Part shown: piece by piece, positions 22,789-30,460 of the stretch | Numbering within the stretch: position 1 is the first letter of the stretch | Layout: each line of letters opens with the position of its first letter | Assembly (NCBI GenBank): GCA_023265025.1 | Contig: JAHFUP010000003.1 | Span: forward strand, 62,001-126,000 | Length of the DNA: 64,000 nucleotides | Source of the DNA: Acidimicrobiia bacterium | GTDB lineage: Bacteria > Actinomycetota > Acidimicrobiia > Acidimicrobiales > AC-14 | Reading direction: 5' to 3' | The notes under the pieces: generated by a model | Seen by the model: only the letters and a program-made list of their open reading frames with translations | What the model was told of the DNA's origin: nothing | The model's database searches: none | Made by a program: the position numbers and the translations under genes

Positions 22789-23766
22789 GTGACCTTCCCG
22801 GCCCGGCGCATGCGACGCCTCCGGCGGACACCGGCCCTGCGCCGGCTGGTGGCCGAGACGCGACTGTCCGTCGACGACCTGGTGGCGCCGCTGTTCCTGC
22901 GCGAGGGCATCCGCGCTCCCCAGCCCATCGCGTCGATGCCCGGCGTCGTCCAGCACACCAGGGAGTCTCTCCGGAAGGAGGTCCGGGCCCTCGCCGACCT
23001 CGGCGTGCCGGCGGTGATCCTGTTCGGCGTACCGGCGGCCAAGGACGCCGAGGGCACCGCGGCGTGGGACCCCGCCGGCATCGCCCAGCTCGGCTTGGCG
23101 GAGATCCGTGACGAGGTGGGCGACGACCTCGTCGTCATGGCCGACCTCTGCCTCGACGAGTACACCGTGTCGGGTCACTGCGGCGTGTTGGCCGCCGACG
23201 GCTCGGTCGACAATGACGCCACGTTGGAGCGGTACGCCCGGGTCGCGGTGGCCCAGGCCGAGGCCGGCGCCGACGTCGTCGCCCCCTCCGGGATGATGGA
23301 CGGCCAGGTGGCGGCGATCCGCGCTGCGCTGGACTCCGCCGGCCACCCGTCGACGGCGATCCTGGCCTACGCGGCCAAGTTCGCCTCGCCTCTGTACGGC
23401 CCGTTCCGGGAGGCGGTCGACGTCACCATCGCCGGCGGCGGCGACCGCCGGGCGTACCAGGAGGACTACCGCAACCCGCGGGAGGCGCTGGTCGAGGTGG
23501 CCCTCGACGTGGCCGAGGGCGCCGACATGGTGATGGTGAAGCCGGCGGTGACGTACCTCGACGTGATCGCCGCGGTGCGGGCCCGGTTCGACGTCCCCGT
23601 CGCCGCCTACCACGTGTCCGGCGAGTACTCCATGCTAAAGGCCGCGGCCGAGCGGGGCTGGATCGACGGGCCGGCCGTCGCCCTCGAACAGCTCACCGCC
23701 ATCAAACGCGCCGGCGCCGACGTCATCCTGACGTACCTGGCCCACGAGCTCGCCGCCTCACTGTGA
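22789..23766 (+). CDS. hemB: Delta-aminolevulinic acid dehydratase (porphobilinogen synthase)
   Basis: A 325-residue enzyme that condenses two 5-aminolevulinates. The catalytic lysines lie in YAAKFASPLYGPFR and VMVKPAVTYLDVI. The metal loop reads DLCLDEYTVSGHCG: only two of the three cysteines of zinc enzymes are present (Cys, Asp, Cys), so metal use may be mixed or changed. The allosteric Mg-site region (REALVEVALDVAEGAD) is normal. GTG 22789 fits a leaderless start. It is followed by a palindromic repeat and hemL. Confidence 0.96.
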   Translation: MTFPARRMRRLRRTPALRRLVAETRLSVDDLVAPLFLREGIRAPQPIASMPGVVQHTRESLRKEVRALADLGVPAVILFGVPAAKDAEGTAAWDPAGIAQLGLAEIRDEVGDDLVVMADLCLDEYTVSGHCGVLAADGSVDNDATLERYARVAVAQAEAGADVVAPSGMMDGQVAAIRAALDSAGHPSTAILAYAAKFASPLYGPFREAVDVTIAGGGDRRAYQEDYRNPREALVEVALDVAEGADMVMVKPAVTYLDVIAAVRARFDVPVAAYHVSGEYSMLKAAAERGWIDGPAVALEQLTAIKRAGADVILTYLAHELAASL

Positions 23767-23777
23767 CCCCCGACCGT

Positions 23778-23821
23778 TTTGGCTGCAGTTGGCCGCGTAT
23801 GCGCGGTCCACTGCAGCCAAA
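23778..23821. repeat. Palindromic repeat, copy 1 (before hemL)
   Basis: A perfect 12-bp inverted repeat (TTTGGCTGCAGT 23778-23789 with ACTGCAGCCAAA 23810-23821) with an inner stem CCGCG/CGCGG and loop TATG. It ends 3 nt before the hemL ATG, so it covers the place of the ribosome site. A related element lies at the other end of hemL. It may act as a terminator for hemB or as a translation control for hemL. Confidence 0.7.
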
Positions 23822-23824
23822 TCG

Positions 23825-25111
23825 ATGAGTAGCTCCAACGAGGAGCTGTTCGCCCGGGCCTGCCGGGTGATCCCCGGCGGGGTCGACTCGCCGGTGCGGT
23901 CGTTCCGCTCGGTGGGGGGCACGCCGTACTTCGTCGCCCGGGCCGAGGGCGCCTACGTCTGGGACGTCGGGGGCCGGCGCTACACCGACTACGTGCAGTC
24001 GTGGGGGGCGTCGATCCTGGGGCACGCCCATCCGAAGGTGGTGGAGGCGGTGCAGCGCGCCGCGGCCGACGGGACGTCGTACGGGGCGCCCACCGAGCGC
24101 GAGGTTCTCCTGGCCGAAGCGATCCGGGAGCGGGTGCCGTCGTGCCAGCGGGTCCGGCTCGTGTCCAGCGGCACCGAGGCGACCATGACCGCAGTGCGGG
24201 TGGCCCGGGGCTTCACCGGGCGGGACAGGATCGTGGTGTTCGACGGCTGCTACCACGGTCACGCCGACACCCTCCTCGCCGCCGGCGGCAGCGGCCTGGC
24301 CACCCACGCCGTGCCCGGGTCCGCCGGCGTGCCGGCGTCCGCGGTGGCCGACACCATCGTCGTCCCGTACAACGTGGTGCCCGATATCGCCGACGACGTG
24401 GCCGCCGTCCTGGTCGAGCCGGTGGCCGCCAACATGGGATTGGTCCCGCCGGTCGAGGGGTTCCTGGAGGGGCTGCGGGCCGCGTGCGACGCCGCCGGCG
24501 CCCTCCTGATCTTCGACGAGGTCATCACCGGGTTCCGCCTCGGACGGGGCGGCGCCCAGGAGCACTTCGGCGTCACCCCCGACCTGACGTGCATGGGCAA
24601 GGTCATCGGCGGCGGCCTGCCCCTCGCCGCCTTCGGCGGCCGGGCCGACGTCATGGCCGGCCTGGCCCCCGAGGGGCCCGTCTACCAGGCCGGCACGTTG
24701 TCGGGGAATCCGCTGGCCACCGCCGCCGGCCTCGCCGTGCTCGAGCTCCTCGATGACGCCGCCTACGCCCAGCTCGCCGGCCGGGCCGCCGAGCTGGCCG
24801 CCGGCCTCACCCAGGTGATCGCCGAGGCCGGGCTGCCTGTCTCCGTGCCCGTCGTCGGCCCCCTGCTCGGCCTGTTCTTCAACGACAGTCCGCCGACCGA
24901 CTTCACCACGTCCAAGGCGTCGGACGCCAAGGCCTACGCCGGCTTCTTCCACCAGCTGCTCGACCGGGGCGTCGCCCTGCCGCCGAGCCCGTTCGAGGCC
25001 CTGTTCCCGAGCCTGGCCCACACCCACCGGGAGATCGAGCGCACCGTCGACCTCGCCGCCGCCGCCGCGGCGGCAACCGCCTCCGATTTGGCTGCAGCTA
25101 CGGGTCGATAG
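23825..25111 (+). CDS. hemL: Glutamate-1-semialdehyde 2,1-aminomutase
   Basis: A 428-residue PLP enzyme that turns glutamate-1-semialdehyde into 5-aminolevulinate. Segments include IPGGVDSPVRSFRSVGG, VQSWGASILGHAHP, VRLVSSGTEATMTAVR, GCYHGHADTLL, LIFDEVITGFR and the PLP lysine in CMGKVIGGGLPLAAFGG. The C-terminus FEALFPSLAHTHREIERT is complete. ATG 23825 is chosen over the ATG at 23789, which lies in the palindromic repeat. The second repeat copy overlaps its stop codon. Confidence 0.96.
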   Translation: MSSSNEELFARACRVIPGGVDSPVRSFRSVGGTPYFVARAEGAYVWDVGGRRYTDYVQSWGASILGHAHPKVVEAVQRAAADGTSYGAPTEREVLLAEAIRERVPSCQRVRLVSSGTEATMTAVRVARGFTGRDRIVVFDGCYHGHADTLLAAGGSGLATHAVPGSAGVPASAVADTIVVPYNVVPDIADDVAAVLVEPVAANMGLVPPVEGFLEGLRAACDAAGALLIFDEVITGFRLGRGGAQEHFGVTPDLTCMGKVIGGGLPLAAFGGRADVMAGLAPEGPVYQAGTLSGNPLATAAGLAVLELLDDAAYAQLAGRAAELAAGLTQVIAEAGLPVSVPVVGPLLGLFFNDSPPTDFTTSKASDAKAYAGFFHQLLDRGVALPPSPFEALFPSLAHTHREIERTVDLAAAAAAATASDLAAATGR

Positions 25112-25128
25112 ACCCGTCAGTGCAGCCA
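25087..25128. repeat. Palindromic repeat, copy 2 (end of hemL)
   Basis: TTTGGCTGCA at 25087-25096 pairs with TGCAGCCA at 25121-25128, with an inner perfect stem ACGGGTC/GACCCGT and loop GATA. The outer arm is the same as in copy 1 (TTTGGCTGCAG). It contains the hemL stop codon and lies between two convergent genes, so it may serve as a bidirectional terminator. Confidence 0.7.
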
Positions 25129-25130
25129 GT

Positions 25131-26138
25131 TCACCCCTCGAACGGTCGGGTGATCGCGGCGCGCACGGCGTCGACGACGTCCATGCCCGGCCCGCCGGCG
25201 GTCCGCCGGGCATAGACCTCGGCGCCCACGAGCGCCGCCGCGCAGGCGGCCGACGAGGCGGCGATGGCGTCGGTGTTGTAGCCGCCCTCGAGGAAGAGAA
25301 TGCACCGTCCCGCCGGCACCACGCCGGCGCACCGGCGGGTCAGGTCGGCGTAGTCGCCCTCCCGAAGGCCGAGGGACCCCAGGAGGTCGTCGGCGTGGGA
25401 GTCGAAGCCGCACGACACCAGCACCCAGGTGGGCCCGAAGTGCTCGATGGCCGGCGCCACCGCGTCGAGGGCGGCGAGGAAGACATCGCCCGTCGTGCCC
25501 CACGGCACCGGGAAGTTCACGGTCAGCCACTCGCCGGCGCCGGCACCCCGCTCCGCGATGCTGCCGGTGAACGGGTAGAAGGGCGACTGGTGGACGGACA
25601 CGTACAGCACCCGGCCGTCCTCGTAGAACGTGTCCTGGGTGCCGTTGCCGTGGTGGGCGTCCCAGTCGACGATCAGCACCCGCTCGCCCCGCTCGGCGAG
25701 GGAAGCGGCGCACACGGCGACGTTGTTGAACAGGCAGAAGCCCATGGCCCGGTCGGCGAGGGCGTGGTGCCCCGGAGGTCGTACGACGCAGAAGGCGGCG
25801 CCGGCCTCGCCCCTTTCGAGGCGCTCCACGGCGTCCAGCCCCGACCCGGCGGCCACCAGGGCCGCTGTCCAGGATGCGGAAACGGCCGACGTGTCGATGT
25901 CGAGCATGCCGCCACCCCGTTCGCAAAACCGCCGCAGCGCCTCGACGTACCCGCGCTCGTGCACAAGCGTGAGCTCGTCGACCGTCGCCTCGCGGGGCTC
26001 GACCCAGGCCACGTCGTCGCCCAGGCCGGCGTCGCGGATCCCACGCGCCGCGGCCTCGACCCGCTCCGGCCGCTCGGGATGCCCGTAGCCGGCGACGTGC
26101 TCCAGGCACGCCGGGTGCGACTCGACGAGCAGGCGCAT
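25131..26138 (-). CDS. Histone deacetylase/acetoin-utilisation family zinc hydrolase
   Basis: A 335-residue class II HDAC-like deacetylase (AcuC/acetylpolyamine amidohydrolase relatives). The zinc and catalytic residues are in VRPPGHHALADRAMGFCLFNN, IVDWDAHHGNGTQDTFY and SCGFDSHADD, with FLEGGYN near the end. The substrate could be acetylated proteins or polyamines. ATG 26138 is used; a GTG at 26144 overlaps the stop of the zincin gene (GTGA) and is the alternative. Last gene of a minus-strand run that begins with the cytochrome c gene. Confidence 0.88.
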   Translation of the reverse strand: MRLLVESHPACLEHVAGYGHPERPERVEAAARGIRDAGLGDDVAWVEPREATVDELTLVHERGYVEALRRFCERGGGMLDIDTSAVSASWTAALVAAGSGLDAVERLERGEAGAAFCVVRPPGHHALADRAMGFCLFNNVAVCAASLAERGERVLIVDWDAHHGNGTQDTFYEDGRVLYVSVHQSPFYPFTGSIAERGAGAGEWLTVNFPVPWGTTGDVFLAALDAVAPAIEHFGPTWVLVSCGFDSHADDLLGSLGLREGDYADLTRRCAGVVPAGRCILFLEGGYNTDAIAASSAACAAALVGAEVYARRTAGGPGMDVVDAVRAAITRPFEG

Positions 26139-26140
26139 GC

Positions 26141-26488
26141 TCACGCCCAGCCCAGCTCGTCCAGCCGGTCGTCGTCGATCCCGAAGTGGTGGGCCACCTC
26201 GTGGATCACTGTGTCTCGCACGACGTCGACCACCTGCGCCTCCGTCCGGCACATGGCGCAGATGGGGATGCGGTAGAGGGTGATCCGGTCGGGCATCACC
26301 ATGCCGGCGTAGCCGGCGTCGCGCTCGGTCAGCGGCACGCCGACGTACAGGCCCAGCAGCCCGGGAATGTCCGGCACGTCCTCGACCGTCACCCAGACGT
26401 TGTCCATCTGCCGGCCCAGCTCCTCCGGCAGGGCGTCGAGTGCGTCGGCGACCAGTTCCTCGAACCGCTCCGCCGAGATGTGCTTCAC
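26141..26488 (-). CDS. Small zincin-like metallopeptidase
   Basis: A 115-residue minimal zincin (TTHA0227-like family). SAERFEELVADALDALPEEL is the usual N-terminus, GLYVGVPLTER and DRITLYRIPI follow, and the zinc motif is HEVAHHFGIDDDRLDELGW (HExxH with a third ligand downstream). Studied relatives have unknown substrates. GTG 26488 begins 2 nt after the stop of the flavoprotein gene, so both are in one transcript. Confidence 0.88.
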   Translation of the reverse strand: MKHISAERFEELVADALDALPEELGRQMDNVWVTVEDVPDIPGLLGLYVGVPLTERDAGYAGMVMPDRITLYRIPICAMCRTEAQVVDVVRDTVIHEVAHHFGIDDDRLDELGWA

Positions 26489-26490
26489 AA

Positions 26491-27738
26491 CTACCGCTCG
26501 GGGACGACTCGGGCCAGCGCGGCCACGGCCCGGTAGGCCGCTTCCGCCGGCCCCAGCTCGTCGGGCCGCAGGAGGTTGGCCATGATGCGCAGCACCCACT
26601 CCATCAGGGACCGGGAGTGCATGCCGGTGCCGACCATGGCCCGCATCAGCTTCGGTCGGCCGATGATCTTCACGAACGCCCGGGCGACCTTGAAGTACAG
26701 GCCGTAGACGGCCTGGACCTCCCTGTCGTAGGACCGCAGGGCCATGGCGTCGCCCGATACGAGCGCGGTGTCGACATGGTGGGCGGCCATGCGGCCGGTC
26801 TCGTAGGCGTAGGCGATGCCTTCGCCGTTGAAGGGGTTGATGGCGCCGATGGCGTCGCCGGTGCCGACCCATGTAGGGCCAGTCAGCGGACCAACCGCCA
26901 GCCCCATGGGCAGGCGCCCGCCGGTCGGGGCGCCGCAGGAGGTCTCGGGGGAGATGCCCCACTTCGCGCACTGGGGTGAGGCCACGAAAGCCTCCATCAA
27001 CTTGGTGGTGTTCACCTCCTTCCACTGGCTGAAGGTGGACAGGAGGCCGATGCCGACGTTCACCCGCCCGTCGCCGACCGGGAAGATCCAGCCGTAGCCC
27101 GGCAGGACGTTGCCGTCCTTGTCGCGCACGTCGAGGTGCGACTCGATCCACGGCTCGTCGTGACGGTCGGAGGTGAAGTAGCCCCGGATGGCCATGCCCT
27201 GGGGCCACTTCCGGTTGCGGGTGGTGCCGAGCGCCCGCCCGAACCGGGAGTTGGCGCCGTCGGAGACGACCACGTACGTGGCCCGGGCCTCGCTCGTGAC
27301 GCCCGTCGCCTTGTCCTTGACCTTGGCGCCCCGCACCACGCCGTCGACCAGGACGGGAGCGACGGCCTCCGCCCCCTGCCACAGGGTGGCGCCGGCCTTC
27401 TCGGCCCGCAGGGCGACGGCCTCGTCGAGGTCGTGGCGGGTGACGACGTAGCCGTGCCGCGGCATGCCCGGCACGTCGGGCCACTCCAGCTCGAGCTCCA
27501 TGCCGAAGGCGACCGAGCGGAGCCCGGTGAAACGGTGGTGGCGGGCCAGCTGGTCGGTGAGGCCCATGTCGTCGAGCTGGCGGACCGCCCGCGGGGTCAG
27601 CCCGTCGCCGCAGGTCTTCTCCCGGGGGTAGTTCTTCTTCTCGACCACCAGCACGTCGTGGCCGGCTTCGGCCAGCCAGTAGGCGCAGGCCGCGCCCGAC
27701 GGCCCGCCGCCGACGACAAGGACGTCGTGGGTGGCCGT
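26491..27738 (-). CDS. Geranylgeranyl reductase-family flavoprotein, start codon unclear
   Basis: A protein of about 415 residues. The FAD-binding strand DVLVVGGGPSGAACAYWLAEAG lies at the very N-terminus, in two pieces of known type; VVEKKNYPREKTCGDGLTPRA is the family hallmark, and VGTGDAIGAINPFNGEGI binds FAD near the C-terminus. Such enzymes saturate isoprenoid chains of menaquinone, chlorophyll or lipids; reduced menaquinone would fit the respiratory setting. No ATG, GTG or TTG lies in frame upstream of the FAD motif; the first in-frame start, GTG 27654, would remove it. The end given (27738) is the ACG codon where conserved sequence begins. Confidence 0.8.
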   Translation of the reverse strand, partial: TATHDVLVVGGGPSGAACAYWLAEAGHDVLVVEKKNYPREKTCGDGLTPRAVRQLDDMGLTDQLARHHRFTGLRSVAFGMELELEWPDVPGMPRHGYVVTRHDLDEAVALRAEKAGATLWQGAEAVAPVLVDGVVRGAKVKDKATGVTSEARATYVVVSDGANSRFGRALGTTRNRKWPQGMAIRGYFTSDRHDEPWIESHLDVRDKDGNVLPGYGWIFPVGDGRVNVGIGLLSTFSQWKEVNTTKLMEAFVASPQCAKWGISPETSCGAPTGGRLPMGLAVGPLTGPTWVGTGDAIGAINPFNGEGIAYAYETGRMAAHHVDTALVSGDAMALRSYDREVQAVYGLYFKVARAFVKIIGRPKLMRAMVGTGMHSRSLMEWVLRIMANLLRPDELGPAEAAYRAVAALARVVPER

Positions 27739-27739
27739 C

Positions 27740-28372
27740 CTACAACCTGTCCCGTTCGTACTGGACGACGGCGAGGATCTCCTCGGGCGTCAGCGTGCCC
27801 TTGAAGGCCGGCATGCCGCCCGACGCCGCCGGCCGGGGCCCGCCCGGGCGGGCCGGGTCGCCGTAGGACTTGCCCCTCGATGCCGAGGACCCTTCGGCCA
27901 CCCACGCCACATGGTCGGCCTCGTTGGGGAAGGTCAGCTTGGCCTGGCCGCCGGAGAGGGCGGGGCCGACGCCGCCGCCACCCGTGGGGCCGTGGCAGCT
28001 GCCGCAGCCGGCGGCCACATAGATCTGCTGGCCGGTGCGCGGGCCGCCGGCCGCCTTCGGGGCGGCGAAGGCGCCCATGTAGACGACGGCCCAGAACGGC
28101 AGGAGGAGCACCACCGGCATCATCCACACCGGGATGCCGCTGCGGGGCCCGGTGTCGACCTTCACCGCCGGGATGGGGTCGGCGACCGCCACCGCGGCGG
28201 CCGCCGCCGCCGGCTGGGGCGCGGCCGCAGCCGCGGGCGCCGAGGACGGGGCGGTCGTGGCCGGCGCCGCCGGCGAGCCGCCCTCGGCGGCCGGGGCGGC
28301 ACCACCAGGCAGGCCGAGAGCCGCTCGACGTTGCCGCGAGCGCTCGAGCAGGTACTCGGGGACCTCCGTCAC
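27740..28372 (-). CDS. Membrane-anchored c-type cytochrome
   Basis: A 210-residue protein. It starts TEVPEYLLERSRQRRAALG, a tag almost repeated at the start of the cytochrome b C-terminal protein (30461). An Ala/Pro-rich stretch, one membrane span (WMMPVVLLLPFWAVVYMGAF) and a mono-haem domain follow: haem motif GCGSCHG, distal Met probably in GGMPAF. It probably carries electrons near the bc complex. GTG 28372 is supported by a leaderless -10 and by the conserved tag. The gene is divergent from the bc operon. Confidence 0.85.
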   Translation of the reverse strand: MTEVPEYLLERSRQRRAALGLPGGAAPAAEGGSPAAPATTAPSSAPAAAAAPQPAAAAAAVAVADPIPAVKVDTGPRSGIPVWMMPVVLLLPFWAVVYMGAFAAPKAAGGPRTGQQIYVAAGCGSCHGPTGGGGVGPALSGGQAKLTFPNEADHVAWVAEGSSASRGKSYGDPARPGGPRPAASGGMPAFKGTLTPEEILAVVQYERDRL

Positions 28373-28379
28373 GCCAGAG

Positions 28380-28410
28380 AATGTACGCGCCCCCACCGGC
28401 CGGGCGCCAA
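28380..28410 (-). promoter_or_regulatory. Leaderless promoter of the cytochrome c gene
   Basis: On the minus strand TTGGCG (28410-28405), a 19-bp spacer and TACATT (28385-28380) are followed by 7 nt and GTG 28372. The same layout (TTGG.., 19 bp, TANNNT) is seen before nuoA of the second set. Confidence 0.5.
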
Positions 28411-28520
28411 GCAGGCCCGTGGACGGCGCTCCGCGGGCGTGGATTGGCCCAGGGTCCTCCCGGCTGATGAACTAGGAACATCGCGTGAACCCCCGACTCG
28501 TGTGAGGACGGGGCGCGGCA

Positions 28521-28541
28521 TAGAATGTGATTGCGTTCACG
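28521..28541 (+). promoter_or_regulatory. bc-operon promoter with CRP-type palindrome
   Basis: TAGAAT (28521-28526) is a good -10. Overlapping its last base, TGTGA-TTGCGT-TCACG (28526-28541) fits the CRP/FNR-family operator pattern TGTGA-N6-TCACA with one mismatch. The site would lie over the transcription start, a position that favours repression. GGGAGGT precedes GTG 28569. The remaining 28373-28520 shows nothing else but the divergent promoter. Confidence 0.5.
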
Positions 28542-28568
28542 AGGCCCAGAGAAGGGAGGTAGCGCCCG

Positions 28569-29030
28569 GTGGCTGCGTTCGTCAGCTCGATGATCATCAC
28601 CTTCCTGATGGTGGGCGTCTGCCTCTACGTCGGGGGCCGGCGGCCGATCGGCACGCCCGTGACGTGGGGCGAGGCCATGGTGGGTGGCACCTGGGTGTTC
28701 GCCATCATGCTGCTGGCCTACGGCGTGGTCCCCCACCAGTGGCTGGCCTACGCCGACAACGAGCTGCTCTGGCGGCCCGACAAGCTCCTCGTCGGCATCT
28801 CCTCCGCCGGCGTGGTGTGGGGCAACGAGGCCAAGACCCTGGGCGGCACCGGCCGCATCCTCATCAACTACCAGGCCATCCGCGACATCGTGGCCACCGT
28901 GCTCTACATCGTCTTCCTCGGCGGGCAGATGTACCTGTGGTCGGTCTGGCAGAAGCGGGGAAGGAAGAAGCCGGGCGACGTGGAAGAGGCCCGTTCCCGG
29001 TTCGGTCGCCCCGTGCTCAGGAAAGCGTAG
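28569..29030 (+). CDS. Membrane protein of unknown function, first gene of the bc operon
   Basis: A 153-residue protein with three predicted membrane spans (IITFLMVGVCLYVGG, WVFAIMLLAYGVV, IVATVLYIVFLGGQMYLWSVW) and a basic C-terminus. Between spans 2 and 3 lies HQWLAYADNELLWRPDKLLVG-type sequence in two pieces. I do not recognise the family. Its place at the head of a cytochrome bc operon, 9 nt before a ferredoxin gene, suggests an accessory subunit or assembly factor. A strong ribosome site (GGGAGGT) precedes the GTG. Confidence 0.75.
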   Translation: MAAFVSSMIITFLMVGVCLYVGGRRPIGTPVTWGEAMVGGTWVFAIMLLAYGVVPHQWLAYADNELLWRPDKLLVGISSAGVVWGNEAKTLGGTGRILINYQAIRDIVATVLYIVFLGGQMYLWSVWQKRGRKKPGDVEEARSRFGRPVLRKA

Positions 29031-29039
29031 GAAGCAGTC

Positions 29040-29453
29040 ATGGCCAAGAACGACGCCAATCCCCCGATGCCCTCCTTCCCGGGGGGCTACTCCCTCCAGG
29101 AGGTCGAGTCCGACTACCTGGGCAAGGCGGTCAAGCCCAAGCAGTTCCTCCACATCGACCAGTCCGAGTGCATCATGTGCGAGGGCTGCGTCGACATCTG
29201 CCCCTGGAAGTGCATCCACATGCTCTCCACGGACAGCATCTCCGAGGCACTCAACACCAGCGAGCCCGGCGACGACCCCGACGACCACGTGGTCTTCATC
29301 GTCGATGAGGACGTCTGCACCCGCTGCGGCCTGTGCGTCGACCGGTGCCCGACCGGCGTCATCATCATGGGCAAGGCCGGCGTGTCGGCGAAGGACGGCG
29401 ACGCCCACCAACGCGACGAGAAGCACGGCTACGCCTACGGGATGCGTTTCTAG
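29040..29453 (+). CDS. 2x[4Fe-4S] ferredoxin-like protein
   Basis: A 137-residue soluble protein with two classic cluster motifs: CIMCEGCVDICPWKC (first) and CTRCGLCVDRCPTGV (second), separated by an about 40-residue insertion rich in Asp/Glu. Short N- and C-terminal extensions are also acidic or charged. It likely passes electrons to or from the bc complex encoded around it, or to the second complex I, which lacks the NADH module; both are inference. GTG/ATG choice is clear (ATG 29040). Confidence 0.9.
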   Translation: MAKNDANPPMPSFPGGYSLQEVESDYLGKAVKPKQFLHIDQSECIMCEGCVDICPWKCIHMLSTDSISEALNTSEPGDDPDDHVVFIVDEDVCTRCGLCVDRCPTGVIIMGKAGVSAKDGDAHQRDEKHGYAYGMRF

Positions 29454-29511
29454 CCCCAATGGGAGGCACGGATTTGCGTCACCCGTCCGGGGTGTCTAGA
29501 GAAGGGCCAGG

Positions 29512-30312
29512 ATGGCAAGGCGCGTAAACGGAAACGGCAACGGCAACGGGCACCGGCAGTCCCCTGCCGAGCGTCTCGCCGAGGTCGGGGAGAAGGTCAG
29601 GGGCTCCCAGGCGTGGGCGTCGATCTTCCGGCCGGGCTCCATCTTCCGCAAGGGCTACACCGACAGCCCCCGGAACCGGTCCTACGTGGTGATGAACAGC
29701 CTCATCTACCACCTGCACCCGGTGAAGGTGAAGCGCCACGCGGTCAAGGTCAGCTACACGCTGTGCCTCGGCGGGCTGTCGTTCTTCCTCTTCCTGCTGC
29801 TCACGGTGACGGGCATCTTCCTGATGTTCTTCTACCGGCCGACGACGGCCCAGGCGTGGAACGACATCCAGACGCTGGAGACGTCGATCACCTTCGGCCT
29901 GCTGGTCCGCAACATGCACCGATGGGCCGCGCACCTCATGGTGCTCTCCGTCTTCCTGCACATGTCGCGCGTCTTCTACCACGGGGCCTACAAGCCGCCC
30001 CGGGAGTTCAACTGGGTGATCGGCGTCATCCTGCTGACCCTGACCCTGCTGCTCTCCTTCACCGGCTACCTGCTGCCCTGGGACCAGCTGGCCCTCTGGG
30101 CGGTCACCGTGGGCACGAACATGATGGGTTACACGCCCGTCTTCGGGTCACAGGTGCGCTTCGTGCTCCTCGGCGGCGTGGAGATCGGCGGCGAGACGTT
30201 GCTCCGGTGGTACGTGCTCCACGTGCTGATGTTGCCCTTCGTCATCGTGATCTTCATGGCCATCCACTTCTGGCGCGTCCGCAAGGACGGCGGGATCTCG
30301 GGCCCGCTGTGA
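29512..30312 (+). CDS. Cytochrome b, N-terminal (b6-type) subunit of the bc complex
   Basis: A 266-residue protein with the four N-terminal helices of cytochrome b. Haem ligands: NMHRWAAHLMVLSVFLHMSRV in two helical turns (first His pair), and RWYVLHVLMLPFV with MAIHFWRVRKDG (second pair). GYLLPWDQLALWAVTVGTNM is the Q-site loop. The helices for the C-terminal half are in a separate gene (30461), as in the b6f type, whereas most actinobacterial QcrB proteins are one chain. A Gly/Asn-rich N-terminus precedes the core. A structured repeat follows directly after the stop. Confidence 0.93.
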   Translation: MARRVNGNGNGNGHRQSPAERLAEVGEKVRGSQAWASIFRPGSIFRKGYTDSPRNRSYVVMNSLIYHLHPVKVKRHAVKVSYTLCLGGLSFFLFLLLTVTGIFLMFFYRPTTAQAWNDIQTLETSITFGLLVRNMHRWAAHLMVLSVFLHMSRVFYHGAYKPPREFNWVIGVILLTLTLLLSFTGYLLPWDQLALWAVTVGTNMMGYTPVFGSQVRFVLLGGVEIGGETLLRWYVLHVLMLPFVIVIFMAIHFWRVRKDGGISGPL

Positions 30313-30445
30313 TTTCGCACGTCGCTCCGCTCGTGCGAGGCAATCGCGCTCTGGCCGGCCGGCGGAGCCGGCCGGCCTTCGCCGTTCTTTCTGGCCGGCA
30401 GCAGGATCGGGGCCGCCTTCGGCGGCTTCCCGCTGCCGCCGGCAT
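30313..30445 (+). repeat. Structured intergenic element, copy A
   Basis: First of three related elements. It starts right after the cytochrome b stop. Hairpin 1 pairs TCGCACG with CGTGCGA; the box GAGGCAATCGCGCT follows (30337-30350). Hairpin 2 is an 11-bp perfect stem with loop GGA (30353-30363 with 30367-30377). Hairpin 3 is GCCGCC-TTC-GGCGGC (30412-30426), enclosed by GCCGGC/GCCGGC (30394-30399 with 30438-30443). The ribosome site of the next gene (GGGAGG) lies just beyond. Confidence 0.75.
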
Positions 30446-30460
30446 CTTGGGAGGTGCTCA

